Shown: in pieces, positions 8,030-16,977 of the stretch
How the letters are laid out: every line of letters begins with the position of its first letter
How positions within the stretch are numbered: position 1 is the first letter of the stretch
Assembly: GCF_014640255.1 (NCBI RefSeq)
Contig: NZ_BMGP01000003.1
Location: 596,869-660,868, forward strand
Length of the DNA stretch: 64,000 nt
Direction: 5' to 3'
Source: Subtercola lobariae
GTDB taxonomy: Bacteria > Actinomycetota > Actinomycetes > Actinomycetales > Microbacteriaceae
Made by a program: the position numbers and the translations under genes
Notes under the pieces: model-generated
Seen by the model: only the letters and a program-made list of their open reading frames with translations
What the model was told of the DNA's origin: nothing
Database searches by the model: none

Positions 8030-8103
8030 TACCCCCAGAGGGACTCGAACCCTCACTGTGTCGATTTTAAGTCGACTGCCTCTGCCAATTGGGCTATGGG
8101 GGC
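8030..8103 (-). tRNA. tRNA-Leu(TAA), class I body
   Basis: The 74-base minus-strand sequence folds as a tRNA: acceptor GCCCCCA with TGGGGGT (first pair G-U), anticodon stem GTCGA/TCGAC with loop CTTAAAA (anticodon TAA), T-arm GAGGG-TTCGAGT-CCCTC, and discriminator A. CCA is not encoded. The variable loop is only about five bases (ACAGT), whereas standard leucine tRNAs are class II with a long variable arm. The gene begins 11 bases after the ndh stop codon and is followed by a terminator, so it is probably processed from the ndh transcript. Confidence 0.85.
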
Positions 8104-8114
8104 GACCTGTGCAG

Positions 8115-9521
8115 CTACTCTTTCGAGACAGCGCCGCCTACGGGCACGGGTGCGCCGGCGGGGCCGGGATGCCCTGCAGCAGCCGGCTCGGCAGCGACAG
8201 CCACGCGCGGGCGTGAGGCAAACTCTTCGAACGCCGCGCGGGGGTGCACGCGAGCCTCAAGCGAGACGATGTCTCGGCCGAGGAAGAAGTTGAGCACCCA
8301 ACCCCAGACGACACGGAACTTGCGCTCCCAGCTCGGCATGGCGAGACCGTGGTAGCCGCGGTGCATGAACCACGCGGGAAGGCCCGTGATGCCGATCTTG
8401 CCCGATTGGAAGGCGCCCACGCCGAGCCCGAGGCCGGCGACCGCGCCCAGGTTCTTGTGCTCGTAGTCTTTGAGGTCTTCACCACGAAGCTCTGAAACGA
8501 GGTTCTTCGCGAGCTGTTTGCCCTGGCGAACAGCGTGCTGAGCGTTCGGCACGCAGAAGCCGCCGACACCACCACCGCTGAGGTCGGGAACAGCAGAAAC
8601 GTCACCGGCACCCCAGGCGTCGATGACGACCTCGTCTTTATCGTCGTGCACGCGAAGGTCGGGGCGAACGCGCAGGCGACCGCGCTCTTCGGTGGGCAGG
8701 TCGGTGTTCTTGAGCATGGGGCTGGCCATGACGCCGGCCGTCCAGACGATGGTGTCGCTCTCGAACGAGACACCGGTCGAGAGCTCGACGAGCCCTCCGA
8801 CAGCGCCTTGCACTTGGGTTTCGAGGTGAACCTCGGCACCTCGCTCGGCGAGGTTCTTGACCACCCAGTTCGCGGTCTTCACCGAAACCTCGGGCATGAT
8901 GCGGCCCATGGCCTCGATGAGGTGGAAGTGGGTGTCTTCGAACTCGAGCTCAGGGTACTTGTCGAGCAGAGCGCTGGCGAACGAACGCATTTCGGCGAAG
9001 ATCTCGATGCCCGCGAATCCGCCGCCCACGACGACGAAGGTGAGCAGGCGATCGCGTTCGGGGCCTTCGGGCAGCTGTGAGGCCTTGTCGAAGTTGGTCA
9101 GAATTCGGTCGCGAATTGCGGTCGCTTCTTCGATGGTCTTGAGGCCGATGGCTTCGTCGGCGATGCCGGGAATCGGAAAGGTTCGCGAAACGGCGCCGGC
9201 GGTGACCACGATGATGTCGTAGTCGAGCTCGTATTGCTCGCCCGCGTTGGGCAGAATGGTGACCGTTTTTTCAGCGTGCGTGATCTTCTCGACCTTGCCC
9301 GCGATGACCCTGGTCTTCTTGAGGTGCCGGCGCAACGAGACCACTGCGTGACGGGGCTCGATCGAACCCGACGCGACCTCCGGCAAGAACGGCTGGTAGG
9401 TCATGTAGGGCAGAGGGTCGACGACAGTGACTTCTGCCTCGCCTGCGCGAAGCCATTTTTCAAGCTTCCAAGCGGTGTAGAAGCCGGCGTAACCGCCGCC
9501 GACGATCAAGATTTTGGGCAC
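8115..9521 (-). CDS. ndh: Type II NADH dehydrogenase (NAD(P)/FAD-dependent oxidoreductase)
   Basis: The 468-residue protein is a single-subunit, non-proton-pumping NADH:quinone oxidoreductase. It has an FAD-binding GGGYAGFYTAWKLEKW at the N-terminus, an NADH-binding FVVVGGGFAGIEIFAE near residue 165, the FAD/quinone segment VIDAWGAGDVSAVPD and a C-terminal amphipathic region GLAMPSWERKFRVVWGWVLN that would attach it to the inner face of the membrane. GTG 9521 is chosen because GAGGAGA lies about ten bases upstream; ATG 9554 would include that site in the coding region. The Ala/Pro-rich tail is an extra about 30 residues. tRNA-Leu follows 11 bases after the stop. Confidence 0.92.
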   Translation of the reverse strand: MPKILIVGGGYAGFYTAWKLEKWLRAGEAEVTVVDPLPYMTYQPFLPEVASGSIEPRHAVVSLRRHLKKTRVIAGKVEKITHAEKTVTILPNAGEQYELDYDIIVVTAGAVSRTFPIPGIADEAIGLKTIEEATAIRDRILTNFDKASQLPEGPERDRLLTFVVVGGGFAGIEIFAEMRSFASALLDKYPELEFEDTHFHLIEAMGRIMPEVSVKTANWVVKNLAERGAEVHLETQVQGAVGGLVELSTGVSFESDTIVWTAGVMASPMLKNTDLPTEERGRLRVRPDLRVHDDKDEVVIDAWGAGDVSAVPDLSGGGVGGFCVPNAQHAVRQGKQLAKNLVSELRGEDLKDYEHKNLGAVAGLGLGVGAFQSGKIGITGLPAWFMHRGYHGLAMPSWERKFRVVWGWVLNFFLGRDIVSLEARVHPRAAFEEFASRPRVAVAAEPAAAGHPGPAGAPVPVGGAVSKE

Positions 9522-9630
9522 AGTGATAGATCTCCTCAGTGAAGGTATAGCCATAGGCTACTACCTCCGCCACACGCCCCCTGAACCGACTACCAATCGA
9601 TGATCGGCCGAAGACGAGCGACGAAGCATG

Positions 9631-10164
9631 TTATTGGCCCGCACTGGCCCTGTCTTTATTGTAGTCGACGCACTGGCAGACGAGCGGCGACCAGTCACCT
9701 TGCGCCAGCGCCAAATCGCCGATGGGGTTCACACCCGGCCCCGCGGCGAGCGAGTGCGCCGCAAGAGCGTGCAGGCACTTCACCCGAACCGGCATTCCGC
9801 CGGCCGAGATGCCTTCGATTTCGGGAACGACGGCGATGCCCTCGCGGTCTGCGAGATAGGTCTCGTGGGCGAGACGGTAGGCATCACGCACGGTCTCATC
9901 AGTAGCGAGCAGGTCTTGCAGAACGGGCATCACTTGTGTCGCCTCGAGGTCTGACATGGCAGCCGTGGCGGCGGGGTGGCTCAGGTAGTACAGCGTCGGA
10001 AACGGCGTGCCGTCATCGAGTCGAGGCGCAGTAGCGACCACCGTCGGCGCGCCGCAGACGCAGCGAGCCGCGATGCCGAGAACGTTGCGTGCCGGGCGGC
10101 CCAGCTGAGCTGAGACGGTGGCGATGTCGGCCTCGCTTGGCGGGTCGAACGGTGGGGTGGTCAT
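9631..10164 (-). CDS. DUF501 family protein
   Basis: The 177 residues match the actinobacterial DUF501 family in length and in neighbours (directly downstream of ftsB/divIC and eno). Visible features are VCGAPTVVATAPRLDDGTPF, PTLYYLSHPAATAAMSDLE and VKCLHALAAHSLAAGPGVNP with a conserved His-Ala-Leu-Ala-His motif. The biochemical function is unknown. In mycobacteria and corynebacteria the next gene is usually an exopolyphosphatase (ppx2); here ndh follows and no ppx is present. The gene starts seven bases after the ftsB stop, with only a weak ribosome-binding site. Confidence 0.85.
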   Translation of the reverse strand: MTTPPFDPPSEADIATVSAQLGRPARNVLGIAARCVCGAPTVVATAPRLDDGTPFPTLYYLSHPAATAAMSDLEATQVMPVLQDLLATDETVRDAYRLAHETYLADREGIAVVPEIEGISAGGMPVRVKCLHALAAHSLAAGPGVNPIGDLALAQGDWSPLVCQCVDYNKDRASAGQ

Positions 10165-10171
10165 GAAGTGC

Positions 10172-10765
10172 TCACTGTGTTGGTGCTGGGGTGGGGGCGG
10201 GCGTCGCCGGGGCGGGCGTCGCGGGGTCGGCGGGAGCCGGCGTCGCAGCCCCGAGCTGGTCGGGGGTCTGGTTGCTCAAACCCGCTGTCATGCCCGAGGC
10301 GAACAGGGCGGCCATCCAATTGCTCCGGGTCGATTGGATGCTCGTACTGACCGGAGCGCTCGAACCGGTCGCATTGGGCGCCGTGTCATTGAGCACGAGA
10401 AAACTGGTCTCGCCGGGCATCACGAAATAGAGCCGCTCGCGTGCCTCGGCCCTGATGTAGGCCGGGTCGCTCCACCGGGCAACCTGGGCTGTGAGCGTGG
10501 AGTTCTGCGTTTGGGCCGACTGCAGGTTGTTCTGCAGGTCTGCGATCTGCTGACGCTGCTCGATGAACACACGCGCGCCCGGAGCGACGATGACCACGAA
10601 CAGCACGAGCACAATCAGCATGAGCACGGTGAACCCCGAGAACCGAATGCTGCGCAGCCAGTTCGTCGATGCGGAACCACCGGCCGCCGCACCAGCGGGA
10701 GCCCGGCCGGTGACGTGCACCGGGCGCGAAGAACCTGTCGCTGATGTTTTGGCCGGTGGCCTCAT
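10172..10765 (-). CDS. ftsB: Septum formation initiator, FtsB/DivIC family
   Basis: The 197-residue bitopic membrane protein has an Ala/Ser/Thr-rich cytoplasmic N-terminus, one transmembrane helix (about 43-63, FTVLMLIVLVLFVVIVAPGA), and an extracytoplasmic coiled coil (IEQRQQIADLQNNLQSAQTQ) followed by the family's SDPAYIRAEARERLYFVMPG. It belongs to the FtsB/FtsL/FtsQ divisome subcomplex that activates septal peptidoglycan synthesis. The tail ends in a Pro/Ala repeat (ATPAPADPATPAPATPAP), longer than in most relatives. The ribosome-binding site AAGGA sits five bases before ATG 10765. It is the middle gene of eno-ftsB-DUF501. Confidence 0.9.
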   Translation of the reverse strand: MRPPAKTSATGSSRPVHVTGRAPAGAAAGGSASTNWLRSIRFSGFTVLMLIVLVLFVVIVAPGARVFIEQRQQIADLQNNLQSAQTQNSTLTAQVARWSDPAYIRAEARERLYFVMPGETSFLVLNDTAPNATGSSAPVSTSIQSTRSNWMAALFASGMTAGLSNQTPDQLGAATPAPADPATPAPATPAPTPAPTQ

Positions 10766-10797
10766 GAATTTCCTTGCACTTAGCCCGTGACGAGAGG

Positions 10798-12090
<1,293 letters not shown>

Positions 12091-12222
12091 TCAGGGTTCA
12101 AAATGACGGATGACGCGTTCAGCGTGCATCCGCCGCCCAGTCTAACGACTCGCTGAGAACGCCTGCAGTCGGGGCCTTCGACCTGTGGATGATCGTGCAA
12201 ACGTCACCCTGTGAAGAAGTGG

Positions 12223-12660
12223 TCAGGCGGCGAGTTCTTGAACGCCCATGCGGTCGCCGATGAGGTCTGTCGCCTCGGCGAGCACGTCGACCTCGCGGCT
12301 GGAGAGGTCGGCGAAGAGGGGTTCGAGGGCGACACCGAGGCGGAAGCGCCAGTCGTCGAGCGCGATCTGACCCTTGGGGGCGATGGCGATCTGCCAGGCG
12401 CGGGCGTCTGAGCTGTCGGCGATGCGCTTGATCCACTCGAGTTCGTTGAGGCCCCGCACGATCTTGGTCATCGTGGGCTGGCTGACGCGGCTCGCGGCGG
12501 CCAATTCGCCGAGGCGCATGGGGCCGGCCGATGTCAGAACGCTCAGAGTGCGCCAGGCCGCAGGTGAGGTGTTTTCTCCCGTGGCCTGGGCCGCGAGACG
12601 GGTAAGACGGTGGGTGACGGTTACGAGGTCGCCCAAAAGTGCTGATAATTCGCTGTTCAC
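12223..12660 (-). CDS. MarR-family transcriptional regulator
   Basis: The 145-residue protein has the MarR winged helix-turn-helix: helix region PAAWRTLSVLTSAGPMRLGEL, recognition helix SRVSQPTMTKIVRGLNELEW and a wing containing ADSSDARAWQIAIAP (the D-x-R of the wing). It should bind DNA as a dimer and respond to a small ligand or oxidation; no regulatory cysteine is present. GTG 12660 is supported by a TACAAT -10 seven bases upstream. A TATAG-N5-CTATA palindrome overlaps that promoter, which suggests autorepression. The divergent neighbour is the SHOCT-domain gene at 12819. Confidence 0.88.
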   Translation of the reverse strand: MNSELSALLGDLVTVTHRLTRLAAQATGENTSPAAWRTLSVLTSAGPMRLGELAAASRVSQPTMTKIVRGLNELEWIKRIADSSDARAWQIAIAPKGQIALDDWRFRLGVALEPLFADLSSREVDVLAEATDLIGDRMGVQELAA

Positions 12661-12667
12661 TTGATTT

Positions 12668-12673
12668 ATTGTA
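12668..12673 (-). promoter_or_regulatory. -10 element of marR (leaderless type)
   Basis: TACAAT on the minus strand is seven bases before GTG 12660. The surrounding 12660-12760 interval is markedly AT-richer than the genes on either side. Confidence 0.6.
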
Positions 12674-12686
12674 TAGCCGAACTATA
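12672..12686. promoter_or_regulatory. Palindromic operator candidate TATAG-N5-CTATA
   Basis: The perfect 5-bp arms TATAG (12672-12676) and CTATA (12682-12686) flank CCGAA. The site overlaps the marR -10 hexamer, the usual position for MarR autorepression. Confidence 0.6.
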
Positions 12687-12818
12687 TATAAACCAAAACC
12701 GTTCGCTCAGCGCTTACCCAGCCATTCGATAAAACAGTGATGTATTCTCATATACGAGCATTTGGCCGACTTCTTGTCGGGAAATTGTCGCGCTCGGGTG
12801 AAACATTGGGAGTTTTTC

Positions 12819-13499
12819 ATGGCTTTGTGGGTTTTGGCGGTCCTACCCGTGATTCTAGTCGGCGTGATTCTTGTCACGACCAGACGTAACGCTCGGCCAA
12901 AAAGCGTTCGCAATGGAGTAGTTGGTTCGGCGTACGTTGTCACAGTACGATCGCATCGGCAATGGGCCAGCTCCGCGCAAGGCTACTGCGACATGGATGT
13001 GGTGCTCTCGGCTCCAGGTTTGACACCGGTTGCTGCCCGTTACTCGCATGCGATCGTGACGTCAAAATGGCCTGAACCCGGAATGACATTGCCCGCGTCG
13101 ATAGATCCCGCGAATCCCCAGAAGTTCACCATTCTGTGGCAGCAACTCAACTCGGGCCCTGAGTCGGGCCATCGTCGCGCAGAAGATATCGCCGCACAAA
13201 TGAAAGCGCCAGACCGGTCGGCCGCACACGTCGAAGAAACGCCCGCCCAGGGCGATGAGCGTCAGCAGATATCTCTAAACGGCTCACCGATCGATTCATC
13301 CCAAGTGGACACAGAAGCTCTGTGGCGCAACTTCGATGGTCTGATGGCCGCGGCCAGCTCCTCATCTGCACCTCTGTCGCGCCCCGCCCAAACAACCGAC
13401 GTCGCACCCCTATTAGACAGGCTTGCCAGCCTTCGCGATCGTGGAATTTTGACGCAGGCTGAGTTCGAGGCTCAGAAACAGAAGCTCCTCAGCCTCTAA
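12819..13499 (+). CDS. Membrane protein with C-terminal SHOCT domain
   Basis: The product has 226 residues from ATG 12819, supported by GGGAG six bases upstream. An N-terminal transmembrane helix (LWVLAVLPVILVGVILVTT, about residues 3-21) is followed by a soluble beta-rich part with YCDMDVVLSAPGLTPVAARY and GMTLPASIDPANPQKFTILW, a disordered linker, and a C-terminal SHOCT motif LLDRLASLRDRGILTQAEFE (roughly residues 198-226). SHOCT is an oligomerisation module often found at protein C-termini. It is divergent from marR across 158 bases, so MarR may control it. The specific function is unknown. Confidence 0.75.
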   Translation: MALWVLAVLPVILVGVILVTTRRNARPKSVRNGVVGSAYVVTVRSHRQWASSAQGYCDMDVVLSAPGLTPVAARYSHAIVTSKWPEPGMTLPASIDPANPQKFTILWQQLNSGPESGHRRAEDIAAQMKAPDRSAAHVEETPAQGDERQQISLNGSPIDSSQVDTEALWRNFDGLMAAASSSSAPLSRPAQTTDVAPLLDRLASLRDRGILTQAEFEAQKQKLLSL

Positions 13500-13531
13500 T
13501 GTCGCTGGTGGCGTAAAAACTGGACTTCACG

Positions 13532-14806
13532 TTAGAGGGGTTTGGGGGTCAGGTCTGCCATGTCGTGGGTGTCTGAGGTGACGAACGCGAAGGTGATGTA
13601 GCCCGAGGCCGCGGCGCGGTCGAGTTGCGCCTTGGTGTTCTTGGTGCGGCGTTCGAGGCGCACACGGGTGCCGGCCGCGATGAGTTGCGTCTTGAGGCCG
13701 AGCAGTTGAGCCGGGGTGGCGTCTGATTCGTGCAGCAGCAGCAGAGCATCCGGTAGCCCGATCTGTTCGGCCTGCAAGAGGTCGACGATGCGCTCGAAAC
13801 CGATGGAGAAACCGCACGCGGGCACGTCTTGACCGAGGAAACGGCCGATCATGCCGTCATAACGGCCTCCCCCGCCGAGCGAGAACGAGAAGTCGGGGTG
13901 GGCGATCTCGAAGATGGTGCCCGTGTAATAGCCCATGCCGCGCACGAGAAACGGGTCGAAAACGAGAAGCTCGGGGTCTACGACCTCGGCGAGGGCCGCG
14001 AGCTCGGCGATGAGGACCTCGTCGACTCCGTGCGGCAGCGCCTTGGTGATGGCACGCACGCCGAACGGATTGAACTCGAGCGTGGTGACCCGGTGAAAGA
14101 AGGCGTCGAGGGCGTCGACGGCCTCGGGCGTTGCGCCGCGTTCGCGCAATTCTGCGACTACGCCGTCGGGGCCCACCTTGTCGAGCTTGTCGACGGTGAT
14201 CAAGACCTGTGGATGCTCGGCCGCACCGAACCCGAACACGTTCAGCATCTCGGTGAGCAGCCGCCGGTCGTTGATGCGAATGGTGCAGCCCTCGAGCCCG
14301 AGGGCGTCGAGGGTGGCGAGGGTCGCGGTGATGATCTCGGCCTCGGCGAGCTGGCTCTTTTCACCGATGATGTCGATGTCGCACTGCACGAATTGGCGGT
14401 ACCGCCCCTTCTGCGGGCGTTCGGCACGCCAGACGGGTGCGATCTGAATTGAGCGGAAGACGCTCGGCAGTTCGGCTCGGTGACTGGCGTAGAACCGCGC
14501 GAGGGGAACAGTGAGGTCGAAACGCAGGCCCAGGTCAGCGAGGCTTTGCGGGTCGTCATTCGCCGCCGCGGTGGCCAGCTCGGGGCCCGGAATGGCGCGC
14601 TTCAGTACGCTGAAGCTGAGCTTTTCGTTGTCGCCGCCGAGGCCGGAGTGCAGGCGCTCGATGTCTTCCATCACGGGCGTCTCGATCTCGTCGAACCCGT
14701 GGGCGGTGTAACTGGTGCGGATGATGCCGAGCGCACGCTCGCGAGCCGCCTTCTCGGCGGGCAGAAAGTCGCGCATGCCGCGGGGCGGGGTTATTGCTTG
14801 GGCCAT
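13532..14806 (-). CDS. hisS: Histidyl-tRNA synthetase
   Basis: This 424-residue class II aminoacyl-tRNA synthetase charges tRNA-His in the cytoplasm. It shows the N-terminal PPRGMRDFLP, motif 2 as FRSIQIAPVWRAERPQKGRY, the histidine-specific GMGYYTGTIFEIAHPD, motif 3 GGGRYDGMIG...GFSIGFERIV, and a C-terminal anticodon-binding domain from about residue 335. The length matches the short bacterial form. ATG 14806 has a CACAAT hexamer six bases upstream, so it may be leaderless. mazG ends 27 bases upstream on the same strand. Confidence 0.97.
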   Translation of the reverse strand: MAQAITPPRGMRDFLPAEKAARERALGIIRTSYTAHGFDEIETPVMEDIERLHSGLGGDNEKLSFSVLKRAIPGPELATAAANDDPQSLADLGLRFDLTVPLARFYASHRAELPSVFRSIQIAPVWRAERPQKGRYRQFVQCDIDIIGEKSQLAEAEIITATLATLDALGLEGCTIRINDRRLLTEMLNVFGFGAAEHPQVLITVDKLDKVGPDGVVAELRERGATPEAVDALDAFFHRVTTLEFNPFGVRAITKALPHGVDEVLIAELAALAEVVDPELLVFDPFLVRGMGYYTGTIFEIAHPDFSFSLGGGGRYDGMIGRFLGQDVPACGFSIGFERIVDLLQAEQIGLPDALLLLHESDATPAQLLGLKTQLIAAGTRVRLERRTKNTKAQLDRAAASGYITFAFVTSDTHDMADLTPKPL

Positions 14807-14812
14807 GCCTCA

Positions 14813-14818
14813 ATTGTG
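14813..14818 (-). promoter_or_regulatory. -10-like element of hisS
   Basis: CACAAT lies six bases before ATG 14806. It has A2, A5 and T6 of TATAAT but lacks T1, so it is weaker than the others. Confidence 0.35.
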
Positions 14819-14833
14819 CCAGCCCGGGCTGGG

Positions 14834-15547
14834 TCAGTCGGCCGCGGGGAACGCGATGACGCCGGCGTCTGACGAGTCTGGGTCGAATGGTGTTTGCCGG
14901 GCATCCACTTCGGCCTCGCGAATTTCAGACTGAAGGTCGCGCAGCGTCGAACGCAACGCACGCTCGGCGTCGAGGCCCTGCGCCTTTGCAGATGCCACGA
15001 TGGCGAGCAGCAGCGGCCCGAGTTCGTCTTCTGAGGCGACCGGGATGCTCTGCGGAGCATCGGCGTCGAGCAGCCCGATCTTCGCAGCCTTACCGAGCAG
15101 TTTGTCGGCGAGGGCGAGCGAGGGCATGCCCTGCGGTATTCCGTCGAGGATGCTCGTGCGAGAGGGTTTCTCGACCGCCTTCAGGTCATCCCATACGGCC
15201 ACCACGTCGTCTGCCGTCTCGAGCCTCACCTCGCCGAACACGTGCGGGTGTCGGCCCACCATTTTCGCGGTCATGTGTGCGGCGACGTCGTGAATATCGA
15301 ATTGCTCGCCAGCGGTGTGCGCCGCGAGGTCGGCGTGGAAGATGACCTGGTAGAGCACGTCGCCGAGTTCTTCGAGTAGGTCGTCGCGGGTGCCGGTTTC
15401 GATGGCGTCGACGAGTTCGTAGGTTTCTTCGATGAGGTATTTCACGAGAGACTCGTGGGTCTGCTCGGCGTCCCACGGGCATCCGCCGGGTGCGCGCAGG
15501 CGGGCGGTGACGGCGATGAGTTCGTCGAGTTTCGATTCGGTTGCCAC
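14834..15547 (-). CDS. mazG: Nucleoside triphosphate pyrophosphohydrolase MazG
   Basis: The 237 residues contain one MazG domain: LRAPGGCPWDAEQTHESL at the N-terminus, then the metal-binding EETYELVDAI and LLEELGDVLYQVIFHADLA (the E-x-x-E / E-x-x-D arrangement). MazG hydrolyses dNTPs/NTPs to monophosphates and pyrophosphate, cleansing the pool. The second MazG repeat of the E. coli enzyme is reduced to a C-terminal helical region with VGRHPHVFGEV and ADKLLGKAAKIGL. GTG 15547 is chosen because AGAGGA lies five bases upstream and MazG homology begins immediately; the open frame continues upstream without homology. It diverges from nhaA. Confidence 0.93.
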   Translation of the reverse strand: MATESKLDELIAVTARLRAPGGCPWDAEQTHESLVKYLIEETYELVDAIETGTRDDLLEELGDVLYQVIFHADLAAHTAGEQFDIHDVAAHMTAKMVGRHPHVFGEVRLETADDVVAVWDDLKAVEKPSRTSILDGIPQGMPSLALADKLLGKAAKIGLLDADAPQSIPVASEDELGPLLLAIVASAKAQGLDAERALRSTLRDLQSEIREAEVDARQTPFDPDSSDAGVIAFPAAD

Positions 15548-15671
15548 GAAAATCCTCTGGTCGGCACGGTCGGAGCTGAATTCGACTGTAGCCCCTGCTG
15601 CGTCATGATCACCCCGAGCCGAAAGGGCATGCCGACGAGCATCCACTCTGATGGTGCGACAGCAACCCTGA

Positions 15672-15677
15672 CAGGAT
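15672..15677 (+). promoter_or_regulatory. -10-like element of nhaA
   Basis: CAGGAT lies six bases before ATG 15684. It matches the TAGGAT-type elements seen elsewhere in the window but lacks T1. The same bases could serve as a weak ribosome-binding site (AGGA). Confidence 0.3.
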
Positions 15678-15683
15678 GAGCGT

Positions 15684-16931
15684 ATGAGCTTTCTGCGATC
15701 CGAACGCAACGCGGCCGCCATTCTGCTGGTCGCGGCCGCCCTCGGGCTCATTCTCGCGAACACCGGCTTCGGCACCGCGCTGCTGAATGCGAACGCGGCG
15801 CACATCGGCTTTCCGGCGATCAACCTCGACCTCTCGGTTGAGCACTGGACCAGCGACGGCCTGCTCGCCGTTTTCTTCTTCATCGTGGCCGTCGAGCTCA
15901 AACACGAACTCGTTGCCGGCTCGCTGAACTCGCCTGCCAAAGCACTGTTGCCGGCCATCGCGGCGCTCGGCGGCGTGGTCGTGCCAGCCGGCGTCTACCT
16001 GCTCTTCAACCTCGGCAGCCCCTACGGCGACGGATGGCCGATTCCCACCGCCACCGACATCGCCTTCGCCCTGGGCGTGCTGGCTATTTTCGGGCGCACT
16101 CTGCCCACCAAGATCCGCGTGTTTCTGCTGGCCTTGGCGGTGCTCGACGACCTCGTTGCCATTCTCATCATCGCGGTCTTCTTCACGACCTCGCTGAACC
16201 TGCCGGCGCTGGCGAGCGCGGCGGTGTGTGTCGCGGCGTTTGGTGTGCTGAGTTGGATGCTCGGCAGAGGTTCTCGGGCAGGAGCATCCGGTGCCCTGAC
16301 CAGGCGAGGCGTACGAATACTCATTGGCGTCGTGATGGTGCTGATTGCATTACTGACGTGGGATCTGACCTATCAGTCGGGCATCCACGCAACCATCGCG
16401 GGGGTCGCTTTGGGGCTGGTGATGGCCGCGAAGCCCGCTGCGCGTTCGGCGCATGCGCTGCAGCCGTGGTCGAACGCGATCGTGCTGCCGCTTTTTGCGT
16501 TCTCGGCGGCGCTGGTGGCGATTCCGTCGGTGGGAATCAGCGAGCTGAGCCCAGCGTTCTGGGGAATTCTGGTGGCGCTGCCGGTGGGCAAACTCGTGGG
16601 AATCACGGTAGCGGGCTGGCTGGGCAGCCGGTTCGTGGGCCGGCGCGCGCCCGCGTCGAGCGTGCTGACGTTGCCCGATCTGGTGATGATCGGGGGGCTC
16701 GGTGGTATCGGGTTCACTGTCTCTCTGCTGATGAATGAGCTGGCGTTCAAGGGCATCGACGAGGTGATCGACGAAGGTACGCTCGCGGTGCTGCTGGGGT
16801 CGGCAGTGTCGATCGTGGTGGCGTCGCTGTTGGTGTCGGGGCGGTCGCGGGCGTATCGCAGCGGGCAGATGGCTGCGGCTTCGATCGATGCAGACGACGC
16901 GGCGCCAGCAGATTCGCCGTTCGCCGAGTGA
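15684..16931 (+). CDS. nhaA: Na+/H+ antiporter NhaA
   Basis: This 415-residue inner-membrane antiporter expels Na+ in exchange for H+ and supports salt and alkaline-pH tolerance. It has the NhaA sequence landmarks: LAVFFFIVAVELKHEL, the conserved TATDIAFALGVLA (Asp 125), the ion-binding Asp pair LAVLDDLVAI (Asp 155-156) and the late GGIGFTVSLLMNELAF. About 11-12 hydrophobic helices are visible, and the hydrophilic C-terminal tail is Ala/Asp-rich. It diverges from mazG and is followed 46 bases later by an EamA exporter that has its own promoter. Confidence 0.95.
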   Translation: MSFLRSERNAAAILLVAAALGLILANTGFGTALLNANAAHIGFPAINLDLSVEHWTSDGLLAVFFFIVAVELKHELVAGSLNSPAKALLPAIAALGGVVVPAGVYLLFNLGSPYGDGWPIPTATDIAFALGVLAIFGRTLPTKIRVFLLALAVLDDLVAILIIAVFFTTSLNLPALASAAVCVAAFGVLSWMLGRGSRAGASGALTRRGVRILIGVVMVLIALLTWDLTYQSGIHATIAGVALGLVMAAKPAARSAHALQPWSNAIVLPLFAFSAALVAIPSVGISELSPAFWGILVALPVGKLVGITVAGWLGSRFVGRRAPASSVLTLPDLVMIGGLGGIGFTVSLLMNELAFKGIDEVIDEGTLAVLLGSAVSIVVASLLVSGRSRAYRSGQMAAASIDADDAAPADSPFAE

Positions 16932-16965
16932 GCGACAGGTCAGCGTACTGGCGCGCACGGGCGGG

Positions 16966-16971
16966 TAGCGT
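16966..16971 (+). promoter_or_regulatory. -10 element of the EamA gene (leaderless type)
   Basis: TAGCGT lies six bases before GTG 16978. The same TAGCGT-type element precedes metY and the rhodanese gene. Confidence 0.6.
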
Positions 16972-16977
16972 TGTCGG

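Noticed and set aside
12119..12436. A 105-codon minus-strand frame overlapping the marR gene, rich in Arg.
   Set aside because: It reads marR in another frame, has biased Arg/Pro composition and no ribosome-binding site.
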